From Glacieibacterium sp964246975 (GTDB lineage: Bacteria > Pseudomonadota > Alphaproteobacteria > Sphingomonadales > Sphingomonadaceae): DNA of 24,998 nucleotides. This document shows positions 14,399-21,909 of the stretch, in pieces (positions within the stretch are counted from its first letter, which is position 1; each line of letters begins with the position of its first letter). A program made the translations under genes and the position numbers. The notes under the pieces are model-generated. The model did no database searches. It worked only from the letters and a program-made list of their open reading frames with translations, and was not told the origin of the DNA. The stretch is taken from NCBI GenBank assembly GCA_964246975.1, contig CAXTSL010000040.1:1-24998 (forward strand). The letters run 5' to 3'.

Positions 14399-14464
14399 GC
14401 TTTTTGTGCCGAATAGGCTCTTAGACCCGTTATTGTTCGGGGCGACGCTGACTCCGTTCCGCCC

Positions 14465-14534
14465 GTCATCCCGGCGTGCGCCGGGACCCATCTCCCCAAC
14501 TCAGGCGATGGGTCCCGGCGTGCGCCGGGATGAC
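14465..14534. repeat. 28-base perfect inverted repeat (REP-like)
   Basis: Arms 14465-14492 and 14507-14534 (GTCATCCCGGCGTGCGCCGG... and complement) are identical with a 14-base loop. Each arm holds its own smaller palindrome (CCCGGCG/CGCCGGG). This is the GTCATCCCGGCG-type repeat common between genes of alphaproteobacteria. It separates the rnd terminator from the cluster promoter. Confidence 0.85.
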
Positions 14535-14540
14535 GATGCA

Positions 14541-14573
14541 GGAAAAGCGCGGTCACGACGCCCGACCGCGCTT
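14541..14573 (-). terminator. Rho-independent terminator of rnd
   Basis: On the minus strand AAGCGCGGTC pairs perfectly with GACCGCGCTT across a 9-base loop, followed by TTCC so that the 3' side ends CTTTTCC. The stem begins 7 bases after the rnd stop codon. The T-run is short, but position and stem make a terminator likely. Confidence 0.65.
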
Positions 14574-14580
14574 GGCCCCG

Positions 14581-15744
14581 CTAAAGCGCGCTCATCACCA
14601 TCCTGCCGTCGCGGACCGCGAACCCGAGGCGCCCCTCGACGAGCGCCAGCGCGTCCTTGCCGAAGACATCGAGGCGCCAGCCGCCGAGCACCGCGAGACC
14701 GTCGCGCACGCCGCCGGCGATCGCTTCCAGCTCCTCGGCGCGGGCGATCAGCTTGGGCGCGACATTGGCCTCCTTGGCGCGAACCTTGAGGAGCAGCTTG
14801 AGCAGGTCGGCGATCAGCGCGCCCTCGTTGGTCAGGCCGGGGCGCGCCACCTCGCGCACCGGCATCTCGCCCGCCGCCATCGGCACGGCGTTCTCGACCG
14901 CCGCCATCAGCCGCCGCCCGATGTCGTTGGTCCCCCATGCGGCGGACAGCCCGCGCACCTTCGCCAGATCGGCCTGGCTGCGCGGCGGCGAGCCCGCGAG
15001 ATCGCCCAGCGTCTCATCCTTGACGATGCGACCGCGCGGCACGTCCTTGCCGCGCGCTTCGTGCTCGCGCCACGCCGCGAGCGCCTTCAGCCGCCCGAGC
15101 ACCTCGGGCTTGCGGCTCGGCAGGCGCAGCCGCTGCCACGCGTCGCCGGGCTCCTGCGCATAGGTCGCGGGGTCGCCGGCGCGCGCCATCTCCTCGTCGA
15201 GCCACACCCCGCGCCCGGTGTTCCGCAGCTTTTCGAGCATCTTGGGAAACAGCGTCGCGAGGTGGGTGACGTCGCCGATGGCATAGTCGAGCTGGCGATC
15301 GTTGAGCGGCCGCCGCGCCCAGTCGGTGAAGCGTGCGCCCTTGTCGATGGCGATGCCGAGGTACGACTGGACGAGGTTGGTATAGCTGACCTGCTCGCCC
15401 TGCCCCAGCGCCATCGCGGCGATCTGCGTGTCGAACAGCGGATACGGCGTCTTGCCCGTCAGATTATAGACGATCTCAAGGTCCTGGCCGCCGGCGTGGA
15501 AGACCTTGAGCACCTGCGTGTTCTCGACCATCAGGTCGAGCAGCGGCTTGAGGTCGAGGCCGGGAGCCTTGGGGTCGACCGCTGCCGCCTCGCCGCCGCC
15601 CGCGATCTGCACGAGGCAGAGATCGGGGTAGAACGTATTCTCGCGCATGAACTCGGTATCGACCGTGACGAAGTCGGCGGTGCCGAGGCGGGTGCAGAGA
15701 GCGGCTAGCGTCGCGGTATCGGTAATCAGCGGGTGAATGTGCAT
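14581..15744 (-). CDS. rnd: Ribonuclease D
   Basis: The 387-residue protein is a DEDDy 3'-5' exonuclease that trims tRNA precursors and other stable RNAs in the cytoplasm. The catalytic set is visible: Asp29 and Glu31 (VDTEFMRE), Asp88 (HAGGQDLEIV), Tyr154 and Asp158 (LDYAIGDVTHL). An HRDC domain follows at about residues 215-295 (LKALAAWREHEARGKDVPRG, RSQADLAKVRGLSAAW), and a second HRDC-like region to the end. Length is usual. The ATG at 15744 has no good ribosome site. It is downstream of the enoyl-CoA hydratase gene with 79 bases between, and ends at a clear terminator. Confidence 0.95.
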   Translation of the reverse strand: MHIHPLITDTATLAALCTRLGTADFVTVDTEFMRENTFYPDLCLVQIAGGGEAAAVDPKAPGLDLKPLLDLMVENTQVLKVFHAGGQDLEIVYNLTGKTPYPLFDTQIAAMALGQGEQVSYTNLVQSYLGIAIDKGARFTDWARRPLNDRQLDYAIGDVTHLATLFPKMLEKLRNTGRGVWLDEEMARAGDPATYAQEPGDAWQRLRLPSRKPEVLGRLKALAAWREHEARGKDVPRGRIVKDETLGDLAGSPPRSQADLAKVRGLSAAWGTNDIGRRLMAAVENAVPMAAGEMPVREVARPGLTNEGALIADLLKLLLKVRAKEANVAPKLIARAEELEAIAGGVRDGLAVLGGWRLDVFGKDALALVEGRLGFAVRDGRMVMSAL

Positions 15745-15776
15745 CGCACGGCTTGTAACCGTACCGGCGCGCCGTT

Positions 15777-15827
15777 GCCAGTCCGCGCGTCAGCCCAGTC
15801 CGCACGTCAGCCCAGTCCGTGCGTCAG
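15777..15827. repeat. 17-base tandem repeat, three copies
   Basis: Units 15777-15793, 15794-15810 and 15811-15827 follow SCCAGTCCGYRCGTCAG (S and R/Y variable). Two of three units differ at 2 positions. The third copy contains the stop codon of the enoyl-CoA hydratase gene. It may vary in copy number between strains. Confidence 0.8.
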
Positions 15828-16600
15828 CGATGCGTGAACGCCGCCGCGCGCTTGTCGACGAACGCCGCCATGCCTTCCTTCTGGTCCGCCGTGCCGAACA
15901 GGCCGTGGAACAGGCGGCGTTCGAAGCGCACGCCCTCGGCCAGCGTCGTCTCGAAGGCGCGATTGGTCGCCTCCTTGGCGGCCATCGCCGCGAGATTGCC
16001 ATAGCCCGCGATGACGTTCGCCGCCGCGAGCGTCTCGGCCATCAGCTCGGCCGCCGGATAGACGCGCGCGACGAGGCCGATGCGCAGCGCCTCGGCGGCG
16101 TCGATCATGCGCCCGGTCAGGATCATGTCCATCGCCACCGCCTTGCCCACCGCGCGCGTCAGGCGCTGCGTGCCGCCTGCGCCGGGGATGACGCCGAGCC
16201 TGATCTCGGGCTGGCCGAACTTTGCGGTGTCGGCGGCGAACGCGGTGTCGCACATCAGCGCGAACTCGCAGCCGCCGCCCAATGCGAAGCCGTTGACCGC
16301 CGCGATGACGGGCTTGCGAACGCGCGTCAAAGCCTCCCACGTTGCGGTGATGAAGTCCTCGCCATAGACCTCTGCGAACCCCTTGGGGGCCATTTCCTTG
16401 ATGTCGGCCCCGGCGGCGAAGGCCTTGCCTGCGCCGGTCAGCACGATGCAGCCGATGCCGGGGTCGGCGTCGAAGGCCGCCAGCGCGTCGCCGATCTCGC
16501 TCGTCATGCGGTGGTTGAGCGCGTTCAGCGCCTCGGGGCGGTTCATCGTGACGATGCCGACGCGCTCTCGCGTCTCGGTGAGGACGGTCTCGTAGGTCAT
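15824..16600 (-). CDS. Enoyl-CoA hydratase (crotonase family)
   Basis: The 258-residue protein hydrates trans-2-enoyl-CoA in fatty-acid beta-oxidation. It has the crotonase landmarks: NRPEALNALN, the oxyanion loop AAGADIKEM (62-70), GFALGGGCEFALMCD with Glu112, and FGQPEIRLGVIPGAGGTQRL with Glu132. Both glutamates match the catalytic pair of mitochondrial short-chain enoyl-CoA hydratase, which it resembles closely, so a true hydratase is likely rather than another crotonase. The ATG at 16600 has an AGAGGT site; a longer upstream frame overlaps mutM and is rejected. It starts 5 bases after the mutM stop, so the two are probably co-transcribed. Confidence 0.92.
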   Translation of the reverse strand: MTYETVLTETRERVGIVTMNRPEALNALNHRMTSEIGDALAAFDADPGIGCIVLTGAGKAFAAGADIKEMAPKGFAEVYGEDFITATWEALTRVRKPVIAAVNGFALGGGCEFALMCDTAFAADTAKFGQPEIRLGVIPGAGGTQRLTRAVGKAVAMDMILTGRMIDAAEALRIGLVARVYPAAELMAETLAAANVIAGYGNLAAMAAKEATNRAFETTLAEGVRFERRLFHGLFGTADQKEGMAAFVDKRAAAFTHR

Positions 16601-16605
16601 GTATC

Positions 16606-17433
16606 TTACCTCTGGCACCAGCCGCAGAAGAAGCTCGACCGCCCCGACTGGACGATGCGGCGCACGACATGGCCGTCGCGCGGGCACGGCTGCCCCTCGC
16701 GGCCATAGACGCGGAAGGCCTTCTGGAAATAGCCGAGTGTCCCGTCAACCTGCGCGAAGTCGCGCAAGGTCGAGCCGCCCGCCGCAATCGCATCGTCGAG
16801 GACCTTGGGTATCGCGACGGCGAGCGCCTTGAGCTTCGCCGCCGAAACCACCCCGCCCGCCCGCGCGGGGTGGATGCGCGCGCAGTTCAAGGCCTCGCAG
16901 ACGTAGATGTTGCCCAGTCCCGCGACGACGCGCTGATCGAGCAGCAGCGCCTTGGCGGGGGCGGCGCGACCCTTGAACGCGGCGCGCAGATGGTCGGTGA
17001 GGTCGACGCCGAGCGGCTCGGGGCCCAGTGCGGCGAGCGCCGGATAGGCGCCGAGGTTCGCGGTCGGCACGAGGTCGAGCGACCCGAAACGCCGCGCGTC
17101 GTTGAAGGCGACGACGTGCCCCCCCGCTCCGTCCTCGGCTTCGGTGAAGAACACCGCATGGTCGTGCTTCTCGATCTCTGCCGGGTCCAGGCGCATCCGC
17201 CCCGACATGCCGAGATGGAAGATCAGCGTGTCGTCGCGGTCGGTGGCGATCAGCCCGTATTTGGCGCGGCGGCTCAGCCCGGTAATCCGCGCCCCGACGA
17301 GCCGCTGCACCAGCCCTTCCGGAAACGCCCGCCGCAGGTCGGGACGCCGCAGCTCAACGCGGGCGAGGCGGCGACCCTCGAGGACGCGGCGCAGACCGCG
17401 CACCGTGGTCTCGACTTCGGGGAGTTCGGGCAT
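16606..17433 (-). CDS. mutM: Formamidopyrimidine-DNA glycosylase (Fpg/MutM)
   Basis: The 275-residue protein removes oxidised purines such as 8-oxoguanine from DNA and nicks the strand. It begins MPELPEVETT, so Pro2 and Glu3 are in place, has Lys58 (RRAKYGLI), the H2TH segment LLDQRVVAGLGNIYVCEAL, and the C-terminal zinc finger with QSGRSSFFCGWCQR and Arg265. The finger is unusual: the expected second Cys is Asp253 (CPRDGH), leaving Cys250, Cys270, Cys273 and possibly His255 or Asp253 as ligands. Placement beside ubiE on the opposite strand is common in alphaproteobacteria. The downstream hydratase gene follows closely. Confidence 0.95.
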   Translation of the reverse strand: MPELPEVETTVRGLRRVLEGRRLARVELRRPDLRRAFPEGLVQRLVGARITGLSRRAKYGLIATDRDDTLIFHLGMSGRMRLDPAEIEKHDHAVFFTEAEDGAGGHVVAFNDARRFGSLDLVPTANLGAYPALAALGPEPLGVDLTDHLRAAFKGRAAPAKALLLDQRVVAGLGNIYVCEALNCARIHPARAGGVVSAAKLKALAVAIPKVLDDAIAAGGSTLRDFAQVDGTLGYFQKAFRVYGREGQPCPRDGHVVRRIVQSGRSSFFCGWCQR

Positions 17434-17469
17434 GAGCCAGCCTAATCGCCGGACGCGGCAGTGGCCAGC

Positions 17470-17985
17470 CTAGCCGTATTGCTGAAAGCCGCCCCACTCG
17501 CCGAGTTCGTCGTAGAATTTCTCCGGATTGTGGAGTTCGCCGTTGGGCTTGAACACCGTCCGCATCGCGTAAATATAATCCTCGATGCAATTGGTCTTGC
17601 ACTTGCGGTCGGGGATCGAGGCCGTATGCGCGACGACATAGACGCGCGCGACAGCGGCGAGCTTCTTGCAGAAATTATGGCCCTTGGTACTCCCTGCGAT
17701 GTTGCAGGCGGAGAACCAGATCATCTTGAGATCTGGCATTGCGGCGATCGGCTCGAAGGCGTCGACATCGTCGGCATGGATGCGCGTGCCGAGCATGATC
17801 GCCGGGTCGGGGTTGCCGTGGCAGTTGACGATCAAGTGGCGCGCGTCGGGCGGGACATAGTCGCGGACGATGGCGACCGGCGTGGCGTCGAGCGGGATGA
17901 CCTGCGTGTATTTCTGCTCGAGCAGCTTGACGTTCGGCGCGTTGAGCGAAACCGACGGCTGCGCAAGCCTCAACCACTTGACCAT
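17470..17985 (-). CDS. Small protein with possible caspase-like His/Cys dyad
   Basis: From the ATG at 17985 the product has 171 residues; an ATG at 18021 would add 12 and neither has a strong ribosome site. I do not recognise a named family. Two motifs stand out: LIVNCHGNPDPAIMLG with His56, and KMIWFSACNIAGSTKGHNFC with Cys94, followed by KKLAAVARVYVVAHTA. This strand-His-Gly, then strand-Ser-Ala-Cys-Asn layout is like caspase-fold proteins such as the DUF4347/CHAT/C80 groups. The C-terminal part is Lys- and Tyr-rich with three further Cys. Codon use is less GC-rich than the neighbours (AAATATAATC). It stands between mutM and divergent ubiE, a place usually without a gene. Catalytic activity is inference. 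Confidence 0.6.
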   Translation of the reverse strand: MVKWLRLAQPSVSLNAPNVKLLEQKYTQVIPLDATPVAIVRDYVPPDARHLIVNCHGNPDPAIMLGTRIHADDVDAFEPIAAMPDLKMIWFSACNIAGSTKGHNFCKKLAAVARVYVVAHTASIPDRKCKTNCIEDYIYAMRTVFKPNGELHNPEKFYDELGEWGGFQQYG

Positions 17986-18062
17986 GTTCGTCGTCCCGCC
18001 GTGCGAATCGTTCCGGATCATGCCGTTGCGCCGCCGCGAGTCAAATGCGGCATGGCGTCGTT

Positions 18063-18084
18063 TGCCCCTCGGCTGCCCCTCGGC
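18063..18084. repeat. 11-base direct repeat upstream of ubiE
   Basis: TGCCCCTCGGC occurs twice in tandem, 13 bases before the ubiE start. It may be a chance duplication; no regulator is suggested. Confidence 0.5.
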
Positions 18085-18097
18085 TAGACGCTCGCCC

Positions 18098-18829
18098 ATG
18101 TCCGAGACAGTCAGCTACGGTTACGAAGAGGTCGCTCCGCACGAGAAGACGCGGCGCGTCGGCGAGGTGTTTCGCTCGGTCGCCAGGCGCTACGACCTGA
18201 TGAACGACCTCATGTCGGCCGGCCTTCACCGGTCGTGGAAGGACGAATTCGTTCGCATGGTGAAGCCGCGCGCGGGCGAGGCGATCCTCGATATGGCGGG
18301 CGGCACCGGCGACATCGCCTTTCGCATGGCGGCGAAGGGCGCCGAGGTCACCGTCGCCGACATCAACGCGACGATGCTCGACGTCGGGCAGGAGCGCGCC
18401 GCAAGGCGCAATATCGCGGGCCTTGTGTGGCGCGAGGAGAATGCCGAGACCCTCAGCTTCGCCAGCCACGCCTTCGACGCCTACACCATCGCCTTCGGCA
18501 TCCGGAACGTCACCGACATCCCCGCTGCGCTTGCCGAGGCGCACCGCGTCCTGAAATTCGGCGGGCGCTTCTTCTGTCTCGAGTTCTCGACCACCGACTG
18601 GCCCGGCTTCGGGCGGGTCTACGACGCCTACTCGGAGAAGCTCGTGCCGCAGATCGGCAAGTATGTTGCCAAGGACGAGGCGTCGTACCGCTACCTGATC
18701 GAGAGCATCCGCCGCTTTCCGCCGATGCCGGCGTTCGCGCGGATGATCGAAGCCGCCGGGTTCGCGCGCGTGTCGGCACGCCCGATCCTCGGCGGGCTGG
18801 TGGCGATCCACAGCGGCTGGAAGGTGTGA
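18098..18829 (+). CDS. ubiE: Ubiquinone biosynthesis C-methyltransferase UbiE
   Basis: The 243-residue SAM-dependent enzyme methylates the benzoquinone ring in ubiquinone (and menaquinone, where made) synthesis. It has GYEEVAPHEKTRRVGEVFRS and VARRYDLMNDLMSAGLHRSW at the N-terminus, SAM motif I AILDMAGGTGDIAF (62-75), FGIRNVTDIPAALAEAHRVL and the C-terminal GGLVAIHSGWK. All are standard for UbiE/COQ5. The ATG at 18098 has no strong ribosome site. ubiB starts on its stop codon (GTGA), so both are made from one message. No regulatory site is clear in the divergent gap to the caspase-like gene. Confidence 0.95.
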   Translation: MSETVSYGYEEVAPHEKTRRVGEVFRSVARRYDLMNDLMSAGLHRSWKDEFVRMVKPRAGEAILDMAGGTGDIAFRMAAKGAEVTVADINATMLDVGQERAARRNIAGLVWREENAETLSFASHAFDAYTIAFGIRNVTDIPAALAEAHRVLKFGGRFFCLEFSTTDWPGFGRVYDAYSEKLVPQIGKYVAKDEASYRYLIESIRRFPPMPAFARMIEAAGFARVSARPILGGLVAIHSGWKV

Positions 18830-20376
18830 CCACCGCCGCCACCCACCTCCTCCGCCTCGTCCGCTGGGGCCGCATCCTTGGGTCTCACGGTGCGCTGCGC
18901 GGCATCGAGGGCGACCGCAATGCGCCGCCGGGGGTGCGACGGCTGGCGCGGCTGGCGCGGCTCGGCAGCTTCGCCCCCGTCCAACCGCGCTATGCCGTCG
19001 CCTTCGAAGCCATCGGACCCGCCGCGATCAAGCTCGGCCAGGCGCTCGCGACGCGCCCCGATCTCGTCGGGGCGGAGGCGGCGCGCGATCTCGCGCGGCT
19101 GCAGGACGCGCTCCCCGCGCTGCCCTTCGCGACCATCGAGGCGGCGCTGACCGAGGCCTACGACGGCCCGTGGCAGCGGCATTTCGCGCACCTCGATCCC
19201 GTGCCCGTCGGCGCGGCGTCGATCGCGCAGGTCCATCGCGCCGTCACCACCGACGGGCGGACGGTTGCGGTCAAGGTGCTGCGCCCCGGCATCGACGCCG
19301 CGATGGCGTCGGCGATCGAGACCTATGAATGGGCGGCCGCGCAGGTCGAGCGCCTCGGCGGCGAGGCGGCGCGGCTGCGCCCCCGCCAGGTCATCGCAAG
19401 CTTCAAGGGCTGGACGCTCGCCGAACTCGACCTGCGCCGCGAGGCCGCGTCGGCGTCCGAACTGGCCGACGCGATGCAGGCCGAACCCGGCTTCATCGTC
19501 CCCGCCGTCGATTGGTCGCGGACGACGCGCCGCGTCCTGACCATCGGCTGGATCGACGGCGTCAAGCTCTCCGACCACGCCGCCGTCGCCGCGCTCGGCA
19601 TCGACCGGCGCGCGCTGGCGGCGATCCTCGTCCGCAGCTTCCTGCGCCAGGCGATCGCGCAAGGGTTCTTCCACGCCGACCTGCACCAGGGCAATTTGTT
19701 CGTGATGCCCGGACGCGACGGCAGCGGCGCAAGGATCGCCGTCGTCGACTTCGGCATCATGGGCCGCCTCGACCGGCGCGCGCGCGTCTATCTGGCGGAA
19801 ATCCTCTACGGCCTGCTGACCGGCGACTATGCGCGCGTCGCCGAGATCCATTTCGAGGCGGGCTATGTCCCCGCGCACCACGACGTCGGTGCCTTCGCCA
19901 CGGCATTGCGCGCGGTCGGCGAGCCGATCCGCGGGCTGGCGGCGCGCGACATCTCGATCTCGGGGCTGCTCGACGGGCTGTTCGCGATCACGCGCAGCTT
20001 CGACATGGCGGTCCAGCCGCACCTGCTCCTCCTCCAGAAGACGATGGTGATGGTCGAGGGGGTCGCCATCGATCTCGATCCGCAGGTCAACATGTGGCAG
20101 GTCGCCGAACCCTTCGTGCGCGACTGGATGCGCGACGAACTGGGGCCCGAGGCGCGGCTGGCGGACGGGCTCGTTCAGACCGTCCGCGCGCTGCGCCAAC
20201 TGCCGCGCGTCTTCCGCCAACTCGTCGACAAGCTGCCCGTCGAGGGGGCGGCCCCGCCCATCGCCGCGCAGATCGAGGAAGCCCCCGAGATCAAGGTGCG
20301 CGCGCGCCTCGCGGGCGGCTGGCTGCTCGCCGCGGCGGCGCTCGGTCTGGGGGTGGCGGTGGGGGTGTGGCTATGA
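18826..20376 (+). CDS. ubiB: Ubiquinone biosynthesis accessory kinase-like protein UbiB
   Basis: The 516-residue protein starts with GTG overlapping the ubiE stop (GTGA). It has the UbiB/ADCK signature: AAIKLGQALATRPDLVG with the KxGQ motif (69-72), ASIAQVHRA (the Ala-rich loop), VAVKVLRPGI with the ATP-binding Lys, FFHADLHQGNLF and VVDFGIMGRL. The C-terminus has a membrane segment (GGWLLAAAALGLGVAVGVWL). UbiB supports ubiquinone assembly through atypical ATPase activity at the inner membrane. Length is usual. An ATG on its stop codon leads only into repeat DNA and is not called as a gene. Confidence 0.95.
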   Translation: MTTAATHLLRLVRWGRILGSHGALRGIEGDRNAPPGVRRLARLARLGSFAPVQPRYAVAFEAIGPAAIKLGQALATRPDLVGAEAARDLARLQDALPALPFATIEAALTEAYDGPWQRHFAHLDPVPVGAASIAQVHRAVTTDGRTVAVKVLRPGIDAAMASAIETYEWAAAQVERLGGEAARLRPRQVIASFKGWTLAELDLRREAASASELADAMQAEPGFIVPAVDWSRTTRRVLTIGWIDGVKLSDHAAVAALGIDRRALAAILVRSFLRQAIAQGFFHADLHQGNLFVMPGRDGSGARIAVVDFGIMGRLDRRARVYLAEILYGLLTGDYARVAEIHFEAGYVPAHHDVGAFATALRAVGEPIRGLAARDISISGLLDGLFAITRSFDMAVQPHLLLLQKTMVMVEGVAIDLDPQVNMWQVAEPFVRDWMRDELGPEARLADGLVQTVRALRQLPRVFRQLVDKLPVEGAAPPIAAQIEEAPEIKVRARLAGGWLLAAAALGLGVAVGVWL

Positions 20377-20384
20377 GCGCTCGG

Positions 20385-20530
20385 CTCCCTCCCCTCCCCG
20401 CGCAGCGGAGAGAGGGGAGGGTCGGGGTGGGGTGCTGTCGCCACGGGATCCGCGGCTTGCGGGAAGGCACCCCACCCCGACCCTCCCCTCTCTCGGTTCG
20501 CCAAGAGGCTCGCCGGGAGGAGAGGGGGCA
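20385..20530. repeat. Type B repeat, inverted pair, outside the phage cluster
   Basis: The arms GAGAGAGGGGAGGGTCGGGG and CCCCACCCCGACCCTCCCCT face each other between ubiB and gltX. They match the pairs in the phage cluster almost base for base, showing that these repeats belong to the host genome. No gene is present in this 157-base gap. Confidence 0.85.
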
Positions 20531-20533
20531 GGC

Positions 20534-21886
20534 ATGATCACTCGCTTCGCCCCCTCCCCCACCGGCCATGTCCACGCGGGCAACGTCCGCACCGCACTGA
20601 TTAACTGGCTTGCAGCGCGGCAGTCGGGCGGCAGGTTCATCCTGCGGATCGACGACACCGACGTCGCGCGTTCCGAGGCGCGCCACGTCGTCGGCATCCG
20701 CGCCGACCTCGCGTGGCTCGGCCTGACCGCCGATGCCGAGGTGCGACAGTCGCAGCGCTTCGCCCTCTACGACGCCGCGCTCGCGCGTCTCGCCGCGCAG
20801 GGCCGCGCCTACCGCGCTTATGAGACCGCCACCGAACTCGATATCAAGCGCAAGATCCAGGCGGCGCAGGGCCTGCCGCCGGTGTACGACCGCGCCGCGC
20901 TGGCGCTGACACAGGCCGACCACGACCGCTTCGCCGCGCAAGGGGTCGCGCCGCACTGGCGCTTTCGCCTCGACACCGCCGCGCCGATCGTCTGGGAGGA
21001 CCGTGTGCGCGGCGCAGCCCGCGTGGACCCCGCGTCGCTGAGCGATCCCGTCGTCCGCCGCGCCGACGGGACGTGGCTGTATATGCTGCCGTCGGTCGTC
21101 GACGACATCGACTTGCGGATCACGCTGGTGGCGCGCGGCGAGGACCATGTCACCAATTCGGGTGTCCAGCTCCAGATGTTCGCGGCGCTCGGCGCGCCCC
21201 CCCCTGCACTGGCGCATCTGGCACTGCTCAGCGGCGGCGACGCGGCGCTGTCGAAGCGCGCGGGCTCCGACGGCGTCGCGGCGTGGCGTGACGCGGGCAT
21301 CGAGCCGCAGGCGATCCTCGCGCTGCTGGCGCGGCTGGGGACGAGTCGGTCTGTGGTACCCCTCGCGACGCTGGACGAGCTGGTCGCGGATTTCGATCTC
21401 GGCCATTTCGGCCGCGCGACGGCGCGCTTCGACGCGGGCGAACTCGAGGCGCTCAACGCCAAGACGATCCACCTGCTGCCCTTCTCCGCTGTCGCCGACC
21501 GCTTGCCGGCGGGCATGACCGAAGCGGCGTGGCTGGCGGTGCGCGGCAATCTCGCGACGGTCGCCGAGGCAGCGGACTGGCAGGCGGTGATCGCGGGGCC
21601 GGTCGTCGCGACCGTCGCCGACGACGACCGGGCTTTCGTCGCTGCGGCCGCGACCGGCCTCGCGGCGCTGCCGTGGGCGGGCGATGTCTGGCACGCGTGG
21701 ACCGCCGCGCTGAAGGCGAGCACGGGCCGCAAGGGCCGCGCGCTGTTCGCGCCGCTCCGCCTCGCGCTGACGGGGCGCGACCATGGCCCCGAGATGGCGG
21801 CGCTGCTGCCGCTGATCGGGCGCGATGCGGCACTCGGCCGGCTCGCGGCGGCGGCTGGCAACGCGCGCGGCGGCGACCTATCTTGA
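20534..21886 (+). CDS. gltX: Glutamate--tRNA ligase
   Basis: The 450-residue enzyme attaches glutamate to tRNA. The class I signatures are RFAPSPTGHVHAGN (residues 4-17, the HIGH-like motif) and ALSKRAGS (238-245, the KMSKS-like loop). RIDDTD and LRITLVARGEDHVTNS are also typical of GltX. The Cys zinc site of E. coli GltX is absent (AYRAYETATELD), as in many alphaproteobacterial forms. The C-terminal anticodon-binding domain is about residues 330-450. Alphaproteobacteria often hold two GltX copies; whether this charges tRNA-Glu, tRNA-Gln or both cannot be told. The ATG at 20534 follows the repeat block, which supplies GGAGGAG as ribosome site. Confidence 0.93.
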   Translation: MITRFAPSPTGHVHAGNVRTALINWLAARQSGGRFILRIDDTDVARSEARHVVGIRADLAWLGLTADAEVRQSQRFALYDAALARLAAQGRAYRAYETATELDIKRKIQAAQGLPPVYDRAALALTQADHDRFAAQGVAPHWRFRLDTAAPIVWEDRVRGAARVDPASLSDPVVRRADGTWLYMLPSVVDDIDLRITLVARGEDHVTNSGVQLQMFAALGAPPPALAHLALLSGGDAALSKRAGSDGVAAWRDAGIEPQAILALLARLGTSRSVVPLATLDELVADFDLGHFGRATARFDAGELEALNAKTIHLLPFSAVADRLPAGMTEAAWLAVRGNLATVAEAADWQAVIAGPVVATVADDDRAFVAAAATGLAALPWAGDVWHAWTAALKASTGRKGRALFAPLRLALTGRDHGPEMAALLPLIGRDAALGRLAAAAGNARGGDLS

Positions 21887-21909
21887 GCAGCGCTGACGGA
21901 GTTTCGCCC

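Noticed and set aside
14253..14580. Attachment site or tRNA gene at the edge of the phage cluster
   Set aside because: No cloverleaf or tRNA-like sequence and no integrase were seen; only a promoter, an inverted repeat and a terminator were found.
15807..16793. Long alternative minus frame of 328 codons over the enoyl-CoA hydratase gene
   Set aside because: It is in a different frame from the well-supported crotonase sequence and is Arg-rich, so it is a shadow.
20372..20537. ATG overlapping the ubiB stop (ATGA) that could start a next gene
   Set aside because: The frame enters a type B repeat at once and ends after about 55 codons with repeat-encoded residues; no domain is seen.
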